Assembly (NCBI GenBank): GCA_002298785.1
Contig: DBMR01000011.1
Span: 124,001-188,000 of the forward strand
Length of the DNA: 64,000 nt
Reading direction: 5' to 3'
From: Verrucomicrobia subdivision 3 bacterium UBA693
GTDB lineage: Bacteria > Verrucomicrobiota > Verrucomicrobiia > Limisphaerales > UBA8199
The notes beneath the pieces were generated by a model. That model ran no database searches, had not been told where the DNA came from, and was given only the letters and a program-made list of their open reading frames with translations. Positions within the stretch are counted from its first letter, which is position 1; the number at the start of each line of letters is the position of its first letter. Of the stretch, positions 52,355-60,423 are shown one piece after another. A program made the position numbers and the translations under genes.

Positions 52355-52402
52355 GTGTAAAAATAACTCCATTTATTAATAAATGGCAAGATTTTTACAC
52401 AT
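52353..52402. promoter_or_regulatory. Large operator-like dyad in front of abiEi
   Basis: A symmetric 50-base element: outer arms ATGTGTAAAAAT and ATTTTTACACAT (12 bp perfect), four unpaired bases on each side, and an inner perfect palindrome CCATTTATTAATAAATGG at 52369-52386. All parts share one centre (52377.5). It overlaps the translation start region of the antitoxin and contains TTGCCA as a possible minus-strand -35 element. The AbiEi protein is the likely ligand. It is much more AT-rich than its surroundings. Confidence 0.85.
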
Positions 52403-52857
52403 ATGTCCGAGCTAAAGTCTGTGGCGCTTGAAGCTGTTCTTCGCGGGCTCATTTGCCAGGCATTTCTCAACGACGCCTTCGGCAATAAATAGGGACATGA
52501 CGAACAAGATTTACGAGATCAAAAGCAGATGACTCCACCGCCATAAACATCCCAGTGCCTTCATCCTGTCCATCCTGACCATCCTGTCCGTCTCAGTCTC
52601 CTGCCGTTCAAGCATTTTAGGTTTGGGATAGAATCTGGCAGGAAAGTCGTAGAAAAGGTCCGTGGCAGTCGCAGAGCCAATCCAACCTTCCGGATTGCAT
52701 AAAGAGTGGCTGGGAGTAGTGTTACCTTAGGAAAGCCTCCAACCCAAGTTCGACCAACTTTGCGCTATGTCTGCGCTGATTTATCATCGCGGTCTTTTTG
52801 CAGTGGACATTCTAATATACTTTGATGGGGGGCACCCTCCACCTTAAGCACCGATCG
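52403..52857. other. Intergenic stretch with one dispersed repeat
   Basis: No gene can be supported in these 455 bp. Apart from the dispersed repeat at 52535-52620 there is nothing recognisable. It separates the AbiE pair from a small membrane protein gene and may be the scar of an insertion. Confidence 0.4.
52535..52620. repeat. Dispersed repeat, copy 2
   Basis: The copy with the longest core: TCATCCTGTCCATCCTGACC followed by ATCCTGTCC, flanked by CCACCGCCATAAACATCCCAG on the left and CTGCCGTTCAAGCATTTTAG on the right (each shown in part). It lies outside any gene. Confidence 0.8.
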
Positions 52858-53019
52858 ATGACCTCTCCCAGCGAGAATGATTCCGATCAGGGTCAGACGC
52901 GCGGTTCGGTTCCCAGGACCAGCTTCAGCATCCTGCGGGTGAGCTGCGTGGTGGTCGGGCTTTTGCTTTTGTTGGCCTTAATCTTTTTTGGCTGGGTGTT
53001 ATTTACTCCGCACCGTTGA
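52858..53019 (+). CDS. Small single-pass membrane protein (hypothetical)
   Basis: Fifty-three residues from the ATG at 52858: a polar N-terminus (TSPSENDSDQGQTRG) and one strong transmembrane helix (CVVVGLLLLLALIFFGWVLF) ending in TPHR. No family is recognised. An ATG at 52819 would add 13 residues. The composition fits a real small membrane protein, but no neighbour supports it. Confidence 0.45.
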   Translation: MTSPSENDSDQGQTRGSVPRTSFSILRVSCVVVGLLLLLALIFFGWVLFTPHR

Positions 53020-53107
53020 CGTTCCCCAGTCTGTGTCCGACCTTGTTTCTGGATGGAAGTAGCAGTGAGGCGGCTAATATCAAAAGCGACCCCATTCCAT
53101 CAGTGCT

Positions 53108-53251
53108 ATGAAATCCCGTCCTCTTTCGGTGGCAAGGTCAAGGATGCGACACACAAGCGCGGCTGCCCCTCGCCTAAGGGCGGGGCTATGGCTGACGGCG
53201 GCCTGCGCGTGTGGCCTTCTAACCGCAGCATGCGCTCAATCGAGTTATTAA
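53108..53251 (+). pseudogene. Signal-peptide fragment cut off by an in-frame TAA
   Basis: From the ATG at 53108 the frame encodes a basic N-terminus and a typical secretion signal (LWLTAACACGLLTAACAQSSY), then meets TAA at 53249. The same frame continues directly with IIKVLDGAMGEGALIEG and the GloVer repeats. The missing piece of the downstream gene is therefore present and in register. Confidence 0.75.
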
Positions 53252-53275
53252 ATCATCAAAGTCCTCGACGGCGCT

Positions 53276-54487
53276 ATGGGCGAAGGGGCTCTGATCGAGG
53301 GAAGCGACGGCAAGCTATACGGAACGATCGCCGGGGGCGGAGCGAAGGGCGAAGGAATGGTGCTCAAGCTGAACAAGGACGGGAACGGTTACTCGGCACT
53401 CTACTCTTTTGTCGGGATTCTGACCGGTGGAAATGACGGGAGTGGCCCACAGGGCTTGCTGGAGGGTAAGGATGGCGCGCTTTATGGCACGACCCAACAC
53501 GGTGGCCGGGACGGCGGTGCTTTGGATCCGCTCGGCATGCTCGCTGCCGGTAACGGCACAGTCTTTCGTTTGAACAAGGATGGGACCGGTTACCGTGTGC
53601 TCCGGCGACTGACCTGCGGTGGCGGCGAGGGAAGTAGTCCTTGGGCCGGGCTCACCCAAGGCCCGGATGGAGCGCTTTACGGAACGACGCTGAATTGTTG
53701 TACGGACACCAACGAATTCGGCTACGGCACAGTGTTCCGGCTGAACCAGGACGGCAGTGGCTACCGGGTGCTGCACACCTTTGGCGTCCAGAAGGGGGAC
53801 GGCACGAGGCTGTTCGCGGCCTTGACCGTTGGCACCGGCGGCATTCTCTATGGGACGACGGATGGCGGCGGTACCGCCGATGCCGGGAGCGGGGTCGTGT
53901 TCAAACTCAACCCTGACGGCAGCGGTTACACCGTATTGCACAGCTTCCCTCAAAAGCGGGGGGATGGGCGTATGCCCAGGTCGCGGCTGCTGGAAGGACG
54001 GGACGGCGCGCTCTACGGAACGACGACCAGCGGGGGCCACAAGGATTTGGGAACGGTCTTCAAACTCAACAAGGACGGCAACGGCTACAGGCTTCTCCAC
54101 AGCTTTAGCGGGCAGAGTGACGCACCAAGCTGGCCGGAGGGTTGGATGGAGGAGAAGCCTGTCGGGAAACCGGTGGAGTGGGACGGGGCCGGTCCGCAAG
54201 GCTTGGTGCAAGCCCGCGACGGCGTGATCTATGGGACGACGGGGAATGTTGGCAAAAATGGAGGTGGTACCGTGTTCAAGCTGAATCCGGATGGAGGCGG
54301 TTTCACGATCCTTCACGCATTCCCGAGTTTTGACGGCGACGGCAAGAATCCGCATGGGACGTTGATCGCAGCGAGCGATGGTGCGCTGTACGGGTTGACA
54401 CAATCCAACAGCACGAACAATTGCGCGACACTCTTCAAGCTGGTCATCGCTCCATCGGTGAGGGCGACCGCACCACCGTCCAGGTGA
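53276..54487 (+). CDS. GloVer-type tandem-repeat protein, separated from its signal peptide
   Basis: A protein of 403 residues made of seven to eight repeats of about 50-60 residues with the pattern GKDGALYGTTxxGG, GTVFKLNKDGNGY and a following LHSF (GTVFRLNKDGTGY, GTVFRLNQDGSGY, GVVFKLNPDGSGY). This is the choice-of-anchor GloVer repeat. Such proteins are secreted in Verrucomicrobia and Acidobacteria; the function is not known. Here the ATG at 53276 is inside the first repeat, and the signal peptide upstream is separated by one TAA in the same frame. Expressed alone, the product would stay in the cytoplasm, so the gene may be a recent pseudogene. Confidence 0.8.
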   Translation: MGEGALIEGSDGKLYGTIAGGGAKGEGMVLKLNKDGNGYSALYSFVGILTGGNDGSGPQGLLEGKDGALYGTTQHGGRDGGALDPLGMLAAGNGTVFRLNKDGTGYRVLRRLTCGGGEGSSPWAGLTQGPDGALYGTTLNCCTDTNEFGYGTVFRLNQDGSGYRVLHTFGVQKGDGTRLFAALTVGTGGILYGTTDGGGTADAGSGVVFKLNPDGSGYTVLHSFPQKRGDGRMPRSRLLEGRDGALYGTTTSGGHKDLGTVFKLNKDGNGYRLLHSFSGQSDAPSWPEGWMEEKPVGKPVEWDGAGPQGLVQARDGVIYGTTGNVGKNGGGTVFKLNPDGGGFTILHAFPSFDGDGKNPHGTLIAASDGALYGLTQSNSTNNCATLFKLVIAPSVRATAPPSR

Positions 54488-54572
54488 CTTCACGATCATT
54501 CTAGCGAACTTGTCTCGAGCCGTGCCCAGTCGCTCGCTTCTCCTGAAGAATGCTCACAAATCGGAACCTGGA

Positions 54573-54646
54573 CCTGACCATCCTGTCCTCCTCCGTCTCC
54601 CGCCGTTCACGCATTTCAGCACCGCCACCTCGCGTCATTGCTCGAT
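54573..54646. repeat. Dispersed repeat, copy 3
   Basis: A shorter copy: CCTGACCATCCTGTCC, CCGCCGTTCACGCATTTCAG and CCACCTCGCGTCATT. Its right part matches copy 1 better than copy 2. It lies between the GloVer gene and a membrane protein gene. Confidence 0.75.
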
Positions 54647-54803
54647 CGTGCCTGGGCAACGTAAGCGTCGACCCCATCCAGACCAATGGGCAACACCGCC
54701 ATATCGATTCCAGCGATGTAGCTATCAAAATAATCAATTTCCTGGAAACGGAATTCTGGGGTCTAATGACTCACGTGAACCGAAGCCAAACCCCCAGCCA
54801 AGA

Positions 54804-55208
54804 ATGTCTATGAACAACAAAGCCTCGAACCCAGAAGCCTCAGCATCTCCTTCCACTACCGTGACCGACGCCAAACGCCCGGCCTGGAAAGGGCCACTGG
54901 CTTTGGTGCTTGGCACTGTTTGCTTCTTTCTGCTCTTTACCGGGGAAAGCTTTGGGATGACAGTTGCCTACATCGTCGTAGGGACCTGCTTCCTCCTCTG
55001 CGCTTATTTGCTTTCGAGAGGTCAGAGCTTGCGCAGGAATTGGTCCACGCTCATTGCGCTGAATTTCATGCCCCTCTGCCTCAGCACCCTGGTCATGCTC
55101 CTCGAACAACGAACAGGGGCCTGGACTCAGGGGGTGTCGGCGGTAGTCGTCGGTCTGACGTGCTCCTTGGCTGGAGCCGGCCTGGCGGCCCTGACCGCCC
55201 GCCACTGA
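54804..55208 (+). CDS. Four-helix membrane protein (hypothetical)
   Basis: A protein of 134 residues from ATG at 54804 (or 132 from 54810) with a polar N-terminus and four hydrophobic helices: GPLALVLGTVCFFLLF, MTVAYIVVGTCFLLCAYLL, STLIALNFMPLCLSTLVMLL and VSAVVVGLTCSLAGAGLAAL. No family is recognised. It is convergent with the ankyrin gene, with 78 bp between the stops. Confidence 0.65.
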   Translation: MSMNNKASNPEASASPSTTVTDAKRPAWKGPLALVLGTVCFFLLFTGESFGMTVAYIVVGTCFLLCAYLLSRGQSLRRNWSTLIALNFMPLCLSTLVMLLEQRTGAWTQGVSAVVVGLTCSLAGAGLAALTARH

Positions 55209-55286
55209 TTATCCGCATTTCTGGAATTGAGCCAACCGGGACAGTGCCGGATTCGAGAACCGACACTTAGGCAGATATCCTCCTCG

Positions 55287-57479
55287 CTATGTTCGTGGAT
55301 TGGGACCGTTTGGCTGCGGCTGCGGCGGGGCTTGGCGTTGCAGGATCATCTCCATATGGAAATCGCCCTTCTTCCGGGCCAGGTCGGCCGGGGTATCAAG
55401 ATTTCCATCCCGGAGGGTGGCATCCGCTTTGTGCTCCAGGAGGAACTGCACCATAGCGTCGCGCCCGGCCTGTACCGCTTGATGCAGCGGGGTGCGTTTT
55501 CCGAGGTCCACGGCGTTGACCGTTGCACCCGCGTCGAGCAACAGCGCCGCAGCGGCGACGTTCGTGGTCATGGCCACCCAATGGAGCGGCGTGGCCCCGT
55601 AGGTATCGCGGACCGAAACGACCGCTCCGTGGGCCAGCAACACCTTGATGGCTACCCCATTGCCTTGGGCCGCCGCGTCCCGCAATGGCGTGAAGCCGTA
55701 GTTGTCCTTCGCCTCAATGGCGGCGCGGTTGGTCAGCAACAGCTCTACCAGGGGAGCACCGCCCCAGCTGGCCGCCCCGTGAAGCGGTGTCCTCCCATCG
55801 CGGTTGCGGGCGTTAATATCGGCCTTGTGGAGCAGGAGGATTTCCGTGATGAGCACGGAACCACAGGCGGTAGCGTAGTGCAACGGCGTGCGGCCTTCAG
55901 GCCCGACGAAGTTGACATCGGCACCGTTCGTTAAGAGCAGGGAGACAATTTGTGCGTAATCTTCTTCCGGCCCTGCCTCGTCCCCCGGGGTTTTGAGAGC
56001 CGGGTCCTTTTGTTGGCGCAAGCGGGCGATCAAGCCCGGCCCACCACAGGCTGACAGCAGCGGTGTCTCACCGAGATTAGTGGCGTTTGCGGGCACTCCC
56101 TGCCCCAAAAGCCAGCGCACGTTGGCCACGCATCCGTGCAGGCAAGCATTCCGAAGGGCGTAGACCTTGTCTTTGGAATCGATGGTCGGCAGTTTCTCCG
56201 CCAGCCACTGGACCAGTGCCAGATTGGTGGAGCCGGCTGCCAGCGCGAAGGCGCACGAGTCCTTCGGGGTCCGGGCGGTCAAGTCAGCTCCATTCTGGGC
56301 CAGGATTTCAACCGTGGCTAGCTCTCCGTGCTCGGCCGCATTCAATAGAGGGGTGAAGCCTTCCTTGTCGGTCGCGTTTGGATCCGCCTTGCGATCCAGG
56401 AGAAATCGGACCATGTCTGCGTCCCCATGGCGAGCGGCGACATGCAAGGCGGTTTCGCCTAATTTACCCATGCGTCCACTCATGGGCACATGGCCCTCGT
56501 CCAGCAGAAGGGCGACCATTTCACGATTTCCCAGCTGGACTGCTTTATAGAGCGGGCTGCCCCCATCGTTGTTCATATCATCCGCGAAGGCCCCGTGTTT
56601 CAGCAGCAAGCGTACGATCTCCAGCTTCCCACCTGCGGCCGCGAAGAAGAGAGGAGTATTGCCGAACCGGTCGCGTTTGCCGACTTTCGCGCCTTTCTCC
56701 AAAAGGAGTTCCACGGTCGCAGGGCTCCCTAGGCGGACAGCGAAATGGAGAGGTGTATCGCCGATCCGGCTTTGAGCCAGAACGTCCGCGCCCTTGCCGA
56801 GCAACGCCTGAGTGAACTCTGGTTCCGGGCGCATCGCCGCGCAATGGAGGGCGGTAAAGCCAGACTGGTCGGTCAGCTTGACGTCCGCACCCCCAGCCAA
56901 AAGAAGTTCGACCACCTTAAGTTCCTTGCGGGTCCGCTCCGGATCCACCTTGACGGCAAGAAACTCCGGGAGCACCACCTTCAGATCCGTCGGGAACGCC
57001 GCCTCTCCGACTGTGCGGACCTCCGGGTTGGCGAGAACTCTCCGGATCCCATCCGCCAACTCCTGGAAGTTGACATCTTTATGTGCCAAGCGATCCGCCC
57101 AGGATTTGAACCGGCCATACACAATGGCAAACTGCAACGCTGAGCAGCCCTGGGCCTGGGCATTGACCGGCGCTTTGGCGGCGAGCAAAACTTCCACAAC
57201 GGCCGGACTGGCCGCCCCGGCGCCCAAAAGAAGAGCGGTTTCGCCCAAGCTGTTGGTAAGCAAAACTGCGGCCGCATTGGTCTGAAGGATCGCCCGCACT
57301 GCTTCCGCATCACCAGCCTTGGCCGCGTCATGAATGGTGACGGTTTCAGGTGGGGCTTGGACTAGTCCCTTGAGGTCAGCGTCGCTCTGGTTGGCGAAGG
57401 CGCACGAAAAGAGCATGCTGGCGGCACAGAAGCGCGCGGCGATTGGGACAGTTCTGTTGCGAGACAACGTTGCGCTCAT
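55287..57479 (-). CDS. Secreted ankyrin-repeat protein
   Basis: A protein of 730 residues with a signal peptide (ARFCAASMLFSCAFANQ) and about fifteen to eighteen ankyrin repeats in a solenoid: GETALLLGAG, GFTALHCAAM, GDTPLHFAVRLG, GNTPLFFAAAGG, GETALHVAARHGD, GFTPLLNAAEHGE, GRTPLHYATACG, GRTPLHGAASWGG, GATPLHWVAMTTN, and GKRTPLHQAVQAGRDAM. The C-terminus LDTPADLARKKGDFHMEMIL closes the solenoid. The role is protein binding, with no enzymatic domain. Being exported, it would act in the periplasm or outside. Neighbouring genes give no partner. Confidence 0.9.
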   Translation of the reverse strand: MSATLSRNRTVPIAARFCAASMLFSCAFANQSDADLKGLVQAPPETVTIHDAAKAGDAEAVRAILQTNAAAVLLTNSLGETALLLGAGAASPAVVEVLLAAKAPVNAQAQGCSALQFAIVYGRFKSWADRLAHKDVNFQELADGIRRVLANPEVRTVGEAAFPTDLKVVLPEFLAVKVDPERTRKELKVVELLLAGGADVKLTDQSGFTALHCAAMRPEPEFTQALLGKGADVLAQSRIGDTPLHFAVRLGSPATVELLLEKGAKVGKRDRFGNTPLFFAAAGGKLEIVRLLLKHGAFADDMNNDGGSPLYKAVQLGNREMVALLLDEGHVPMSGRMGKLGETALHVAARHGDADMVRFLLDRKADPNATDKEGFTPLLNAAEHGELATVEILAQNGADLTARTPKDSCAFALAAGSTNLALVQWLAEKLPTIDSKDKVYALRNACLHGCVANVRWLLGQGVPANATNLGETPLLSACGGPGLIARLRQQKDPALKTPGDEAGPEEDYAQIVSLLLTNGADVNFVGPEGRTPLHYATACGSVLITEILLLHKADINARNRDGRTPLHGAASWGGAPLVELLLTNRAAIEAKDNYGFTPLRDAAAQGNGVAIKVLLAHGAVVSVRDTYGATPLHWVAMTTNVAAAALLLDAGATVNAVDLGKRTPLHQAVQAGRDAMVQFLLEHKADATLRDGNLDTPADLARKKGDFHMEMILQRQAPPQPQPNGPNPRT

Positions 57480-57827
57480 AAAGCAGTGCGGGCAAGAGTC
57501 GCCGTCAACAGATGGAAGACCGGAGTGTCCCCAGGAACGATATCGTTCAGCACCATGGCCTTCACTCCCGCCATTTCCGCGACTTGGGAGATACGGCCAG
57601 GCCGCTGGAACCTATACCCTCCCGGCGGCGTTGACCGCCCGTCACTGATTACCTGCAATGCCGTAACTGATGTACGCCCGAACCTGCTCCTCTGATGATA
57701 TTCTTGCGCGAAGCGCAGTGCTGCATTGCTTGTCGAATATAGCACATAAGACGCTTCGTGGCGGCATTTCGACTTGTTGCTCAGTCGCCTCCAGCCACCA
57801 TCGTTTCGGTGCCCTGGCGCTTCCGTG
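57480..57827. other. Intergenic stretch without a supported gene
   Basis: No reading frame here has support. At about 57625-57656 a piece similar to the 3' end of the four-helix membrane protein gene (TGACCGCCCG, then CACTGATTA) reappears, which suggests a small duplicated fragment. The promoter of the ankyrin gene should be at its left end. Confidence 0.4.
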
Positions 57828-59543
57828 CTAATACCCGCTTTCATCAAAGGTCGGTTGCCCATGGTAGCCGCCTTGTTGGGTCGGCGGTATTCCCTCAACA
57901 ATCGCAGGATCCATTTTGATCTGGTAAAACGGATCCCCGGTGCCGTCATCGTAGTGGTACTTGGGCGCGTACATGTCCGAGTGAAACTGTGATTGTGGAA
58001 TGGGCGGGTTGAACGAGAAATCGTTGACCACGGCCCTCCTTTGCTCGATCCGGTCCGGGAAAACGCGCAGCACCATAAGATCGAATGACCATACCAGTTG
58101 GTCCCCCACCTTCTTAATCTCCGGGCAATGCGCCTGGACACTGTTCAGGGCGCAAGCCACCGTGTCATCGGCAGTAGAGAAATGTGTGGCCACGGCCAGT
58201 CCGGGCCGCTTAATCGCGTTGATTTGGCTGAGCATATAGCCAAAGGCCCCTTGGGGGGTGTGGGAGCTGTTCTGCACTGTCTCCATCCCTTGCACAGTGG
58301 CCTTAAAAACGTCATCCGTCCCGGGTTGCGACAATCCCTGATTCTTCATCGCCCAGACTTCCGGCGCCACCGCCATCTCGTGGATGAACACGTCCACCCC
58401 TCGCGGCTTCCCGTCTGCATCCCGGTTGATGGCGTGGTTGATTGAGTTCATTTCCGGTTTGGTGTCACTCGAATACATCATGGTTAATGGTCTCGTCGCC
58501 CCGGGCGGTGTCCATTCGAGCTTGTACCCCAGCGAGCCCGCGCGACAGTGGATCACCGGGTAATGCAAAACCTTGGCCCCCGTCGCCGAGTTATGATAAG
58601 CCACGTTGTCACCCGTGGGTCGTCCTTCGCCATCCAGGCCGGTTTTTGTCCAATCCAATTCAACTGGGATCAGGGCGTTCGAATCGTTAGGAGGGTCGGG
58701 ATAGATCCCGGCCGGCGCCGGCACGTAAGGAAGTCCCCAGTCAGCGGCGATTTGGGTCAAAGGTTTGTAGCTCTGGTAAGCGGTGCCTTGGAACGCCTGG
58801 CTCTCCGTATGCCACCGACACGCTTCCCGCAGATAAGTGCAAAAGGCCACCACCCCATCATTGTAATAGGGAGGGTCACTCGCATAACCGTTCGGCGGGT
58901 CTCCACCTGTACCATTGGGATTCTCCGGGTTTGGCCCAGTGCTGTTCATTCCAGGGTTTGCCACTTTGGAGTCTCCATGTCCCCAAACAAAGAGCGGCGA
59001 TTTGCGGTCGCCCCCGTCCCCAAAACCGTAAACCTGGACCAAATCCGTCATGTGGTCGGCGTGAAGATGGTTGATGAAAATCTTATCCATTCGACCGTAG
59101 CCCACCCCGCAAGCCTGGTAGTTCGCGGATACGCCGCAGCCAAAATCGAATATGAACTGGTCCATCGGTCTGCCGTTCTTCCCGTCCGGGTCCGTCACCC
59201 ATCCCACCTCGACAAAAAGGCTCATCTCGGCTTGGGCCCGGCGGGTCATGGGGACGACTGACCCCATAAACGTGATCCGCATCTCATTCGGCTCAAGCTT
59301 GGTGCCCGTGATATTGCCAGCGACGTCCCTACCCCAGGGAACGATGGGCTTAAGTTGTTCAAAATAGCTATACTCTTGTGTTTTGAAGTTGGTGGGGTAG
59401 CAGTTGCCGACGGGCGCCCAGGGACTGCCGCCGCCGTACCTGCTCGTCGCACCGCCCGTCGCCAGCGCGCCCAGGGCAAGGCCCGACAGCTTGAGGCAGT
59501 CACGTCGTGAAAGTCCCTGGTTGTTATTCTTTGGAGTGGTCAT
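57828..59543 (-). CDS. Tat-exported metallo-beta-lactamase-fold hydrolase
   Basis: A protein of 571 residues from the ATG at 59543. The N-terminus has a twin-arginine signal (LSRRDCLKLSGLALGALATGGA, in short SRRDCLKLSG then GLALGALATGGA). The MBL signature is FINHLHADHMTDLVQVYG, with the metal-binding HLHADH, then MYSSDTKPEM, FIHEMAVAPE and AVATHFSTADD for the later ligands. Family members hydrolyse esters, phosphoesters, sulfates or lactones. The gene is divergent from a TetR regulator across a perfect palindrome, so it is probably induced by a small molecule, which may be its substrate. The longer frame upstream runs through the operator and is not used. Confidence 0.88.
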   Translation of the reverse strand: MTTPKNNNQGLSRRDCLKLSGLALGALATGGATSRYGGGSPWAPVGNCYPTNFKTQEYSYFEQLKPIVPWGRDVAGNITGTKLEPNEMRITFMGSVVPMTRRAQAEMSLFVEVGWVTDPDGKNGRPMDQFIFDFGCGVSANYQACGVGYGRMDKIFINHLHADHMTDLVQVYGFGDGGDRKSPLFVWGHGDSKVANPGMNSTGPNPENPNGTGGDPPNGYASDPPYYNDGVVAFCTYLREACRWHTESQAFQGTAYQSYKPLTQIAADWGLPYVPAPAGIYPDPPNDSNALIPVELDWTKTGLDGEGRPTGDNVAYHNSATGAKVLHYPVIHCRAGSLGYKLEWTPPGATRPLTMMYSSDTKPEMNSINHAINRDADGKPRGVDVFIHEMAVAPEVWAMKNQGLSQPGTDDVFKATVQGMETVQNSSHTPQGAFGYMLSQINAIKRPGLAVATHFSTADDTVACALNSVQAHCPEIKKVGDQLVWSFDLMVLRVFPDRIEQRRAVVNDFSFNPPIPQSQFHSDMYAPKYHYDDGTGDPFYQIKMDPAIVEGIPPTQQGGYHGQPTFDESGY

Positions 59544-59618
59544 AGTTCTGATTTGAGGTGTTTGAGAGCCAACTGATCCAGAAAGTCGTTGCTTTCTGAG
59601 CATTTGCAGTGGACGAAC

Positions 59619-59636
59619 ACTATACACTTGTATAGT
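59619..59636. promoter_or_regulatory. TetR-type operator palindrome
   Basis: ACTATACACTTGTATAGT: two perfect 8-base arms with a two-base centre, in the divergent region between the MBL hydrolase and TetR genes. On the minus strand TTGACA (59645-59640) precedes TATAGT (59624-59619) with 15 bases between, so the palindrome overlaps the likely promoter of the hydrolase gene. Binding of the TetR protein here would repress it. Confidence 0.85.
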
Positions 59637-59638
59637 TA

Positions 59639-60322
59639 ATGTCAACACCAATCCACTGGACAACACCACACCACCTGTGGCACAGAGTCGAGCCAACCGT
59701 GAAACCGAAGAAACGGAACGCTGAAAAAACGAAACGCGCCATTATGCTGGCCGCTCGGCGCCTGTTCGCTGAGCACGACATTGGAACCGTAAGCTACCGT
59801 GATATCGCCGCCGCCGCCCACGTCAGCCACGGGCTCGTCCAGCAATACCTGGGTCCGCGCGAGCACATGATCGCGGCCATCATCCAGGACGAGATCGAGG
59901 AATTCGCCAAACTCCTTCCCTCGGGACCAGCCGGCAAAGTCGACCTCACCCCCGAGGACCTCCGCAGCGTGCTCAAAGCCGGTAAGACTCGTTTCCGCGA
60001 CTACGCGCGCCTCATCACTCGAGCCGCACTTGCCGGCGTCGAGCCTGAGAAAATGCTCAACCCCGCCAGCCCAACCCCCGCGTTGGCCCTGGCCGGTTCG
60101 ATCCGCAACCTGCAGGCAAAATCACCAAAATCTTCCTCCGGCCTGGACCCCCAACTGGTCAGCGCCTACATCAATGCCAGCCTCTTCGCCTTCGCCACCC
60201 TGTCCCCCTGGTTGATGAAATCGGTGGGCCTGCAACCCAGGGACTACGAGGCAAGGTCCGACGAGATCGCGGAGATCTCGGTCAAACTGGTCGCTCTGGC
60301 CTCCGGAATAACCGGACGCTAG
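59639..60322 (+). CDS. TetR-family transcriptional regulator
   Basis: Two starts are possible: ATG at 59639, three bases after the operator, and GTG at 59699, which gives 207 residues and starts directly before the helix-turn-helix (VKPKKRNAEKTKRAI). The latter fits the family better. The DNA-binding domain reads AIMLAARRLFAEHDIGTVSYRDIAAAAHVSHGLVQQYL, in short ARRLFAEHDIGTVSYRDIA and HVSHGLVQQYLG. The ligand domain of about 150 residues is helical and not similar to any type I can name. It likely represses the divergent MBL hydrolase and itself. Confidence 0.9.
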   Translation: MSTPIHWTTPHHLWHRVEPTVKPKKRNAEKTKRAIMLAARRLFAEHDIGTVSYRDIAAAAHVSHGLVQQYLGPREHMIAAIIQDEIEEFAKLLPSGPAGKVDLTPEDLRSVLKAGKTRFRDYARLITRAALAGVEPEKMLNPASPTPALALAGSIRNLQAKSPKSSSGLDPQLVSAYINASLFAFATLSPWLMKSVGLQPRDYEARSDEIAEISVKLVALASGITGR

Positions 60323-60423
60323 CGCACCCCGTATTGGCCTTTTCTGCCGCACTTGATTTAACGGCAAGCTGAGTTACTGGTAAGCAATTAAATTCATCCA
60401 AACAAAACGGCTCTCTTATACCT

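Noticed and set aside
53315..54499. Minus-strand frame of 394 codons opposite the GloVer gene
   Set aside because: The plus strand has clear tandem GloVer repeats; the antisense frame only mirrors their periodicity.
59544..59696. Extended N-terminus of the MBL hydrolase
   Set aside because: It would read through the operator and into the regulator gene and would move the twin-arginine motif far from the N-terminus.
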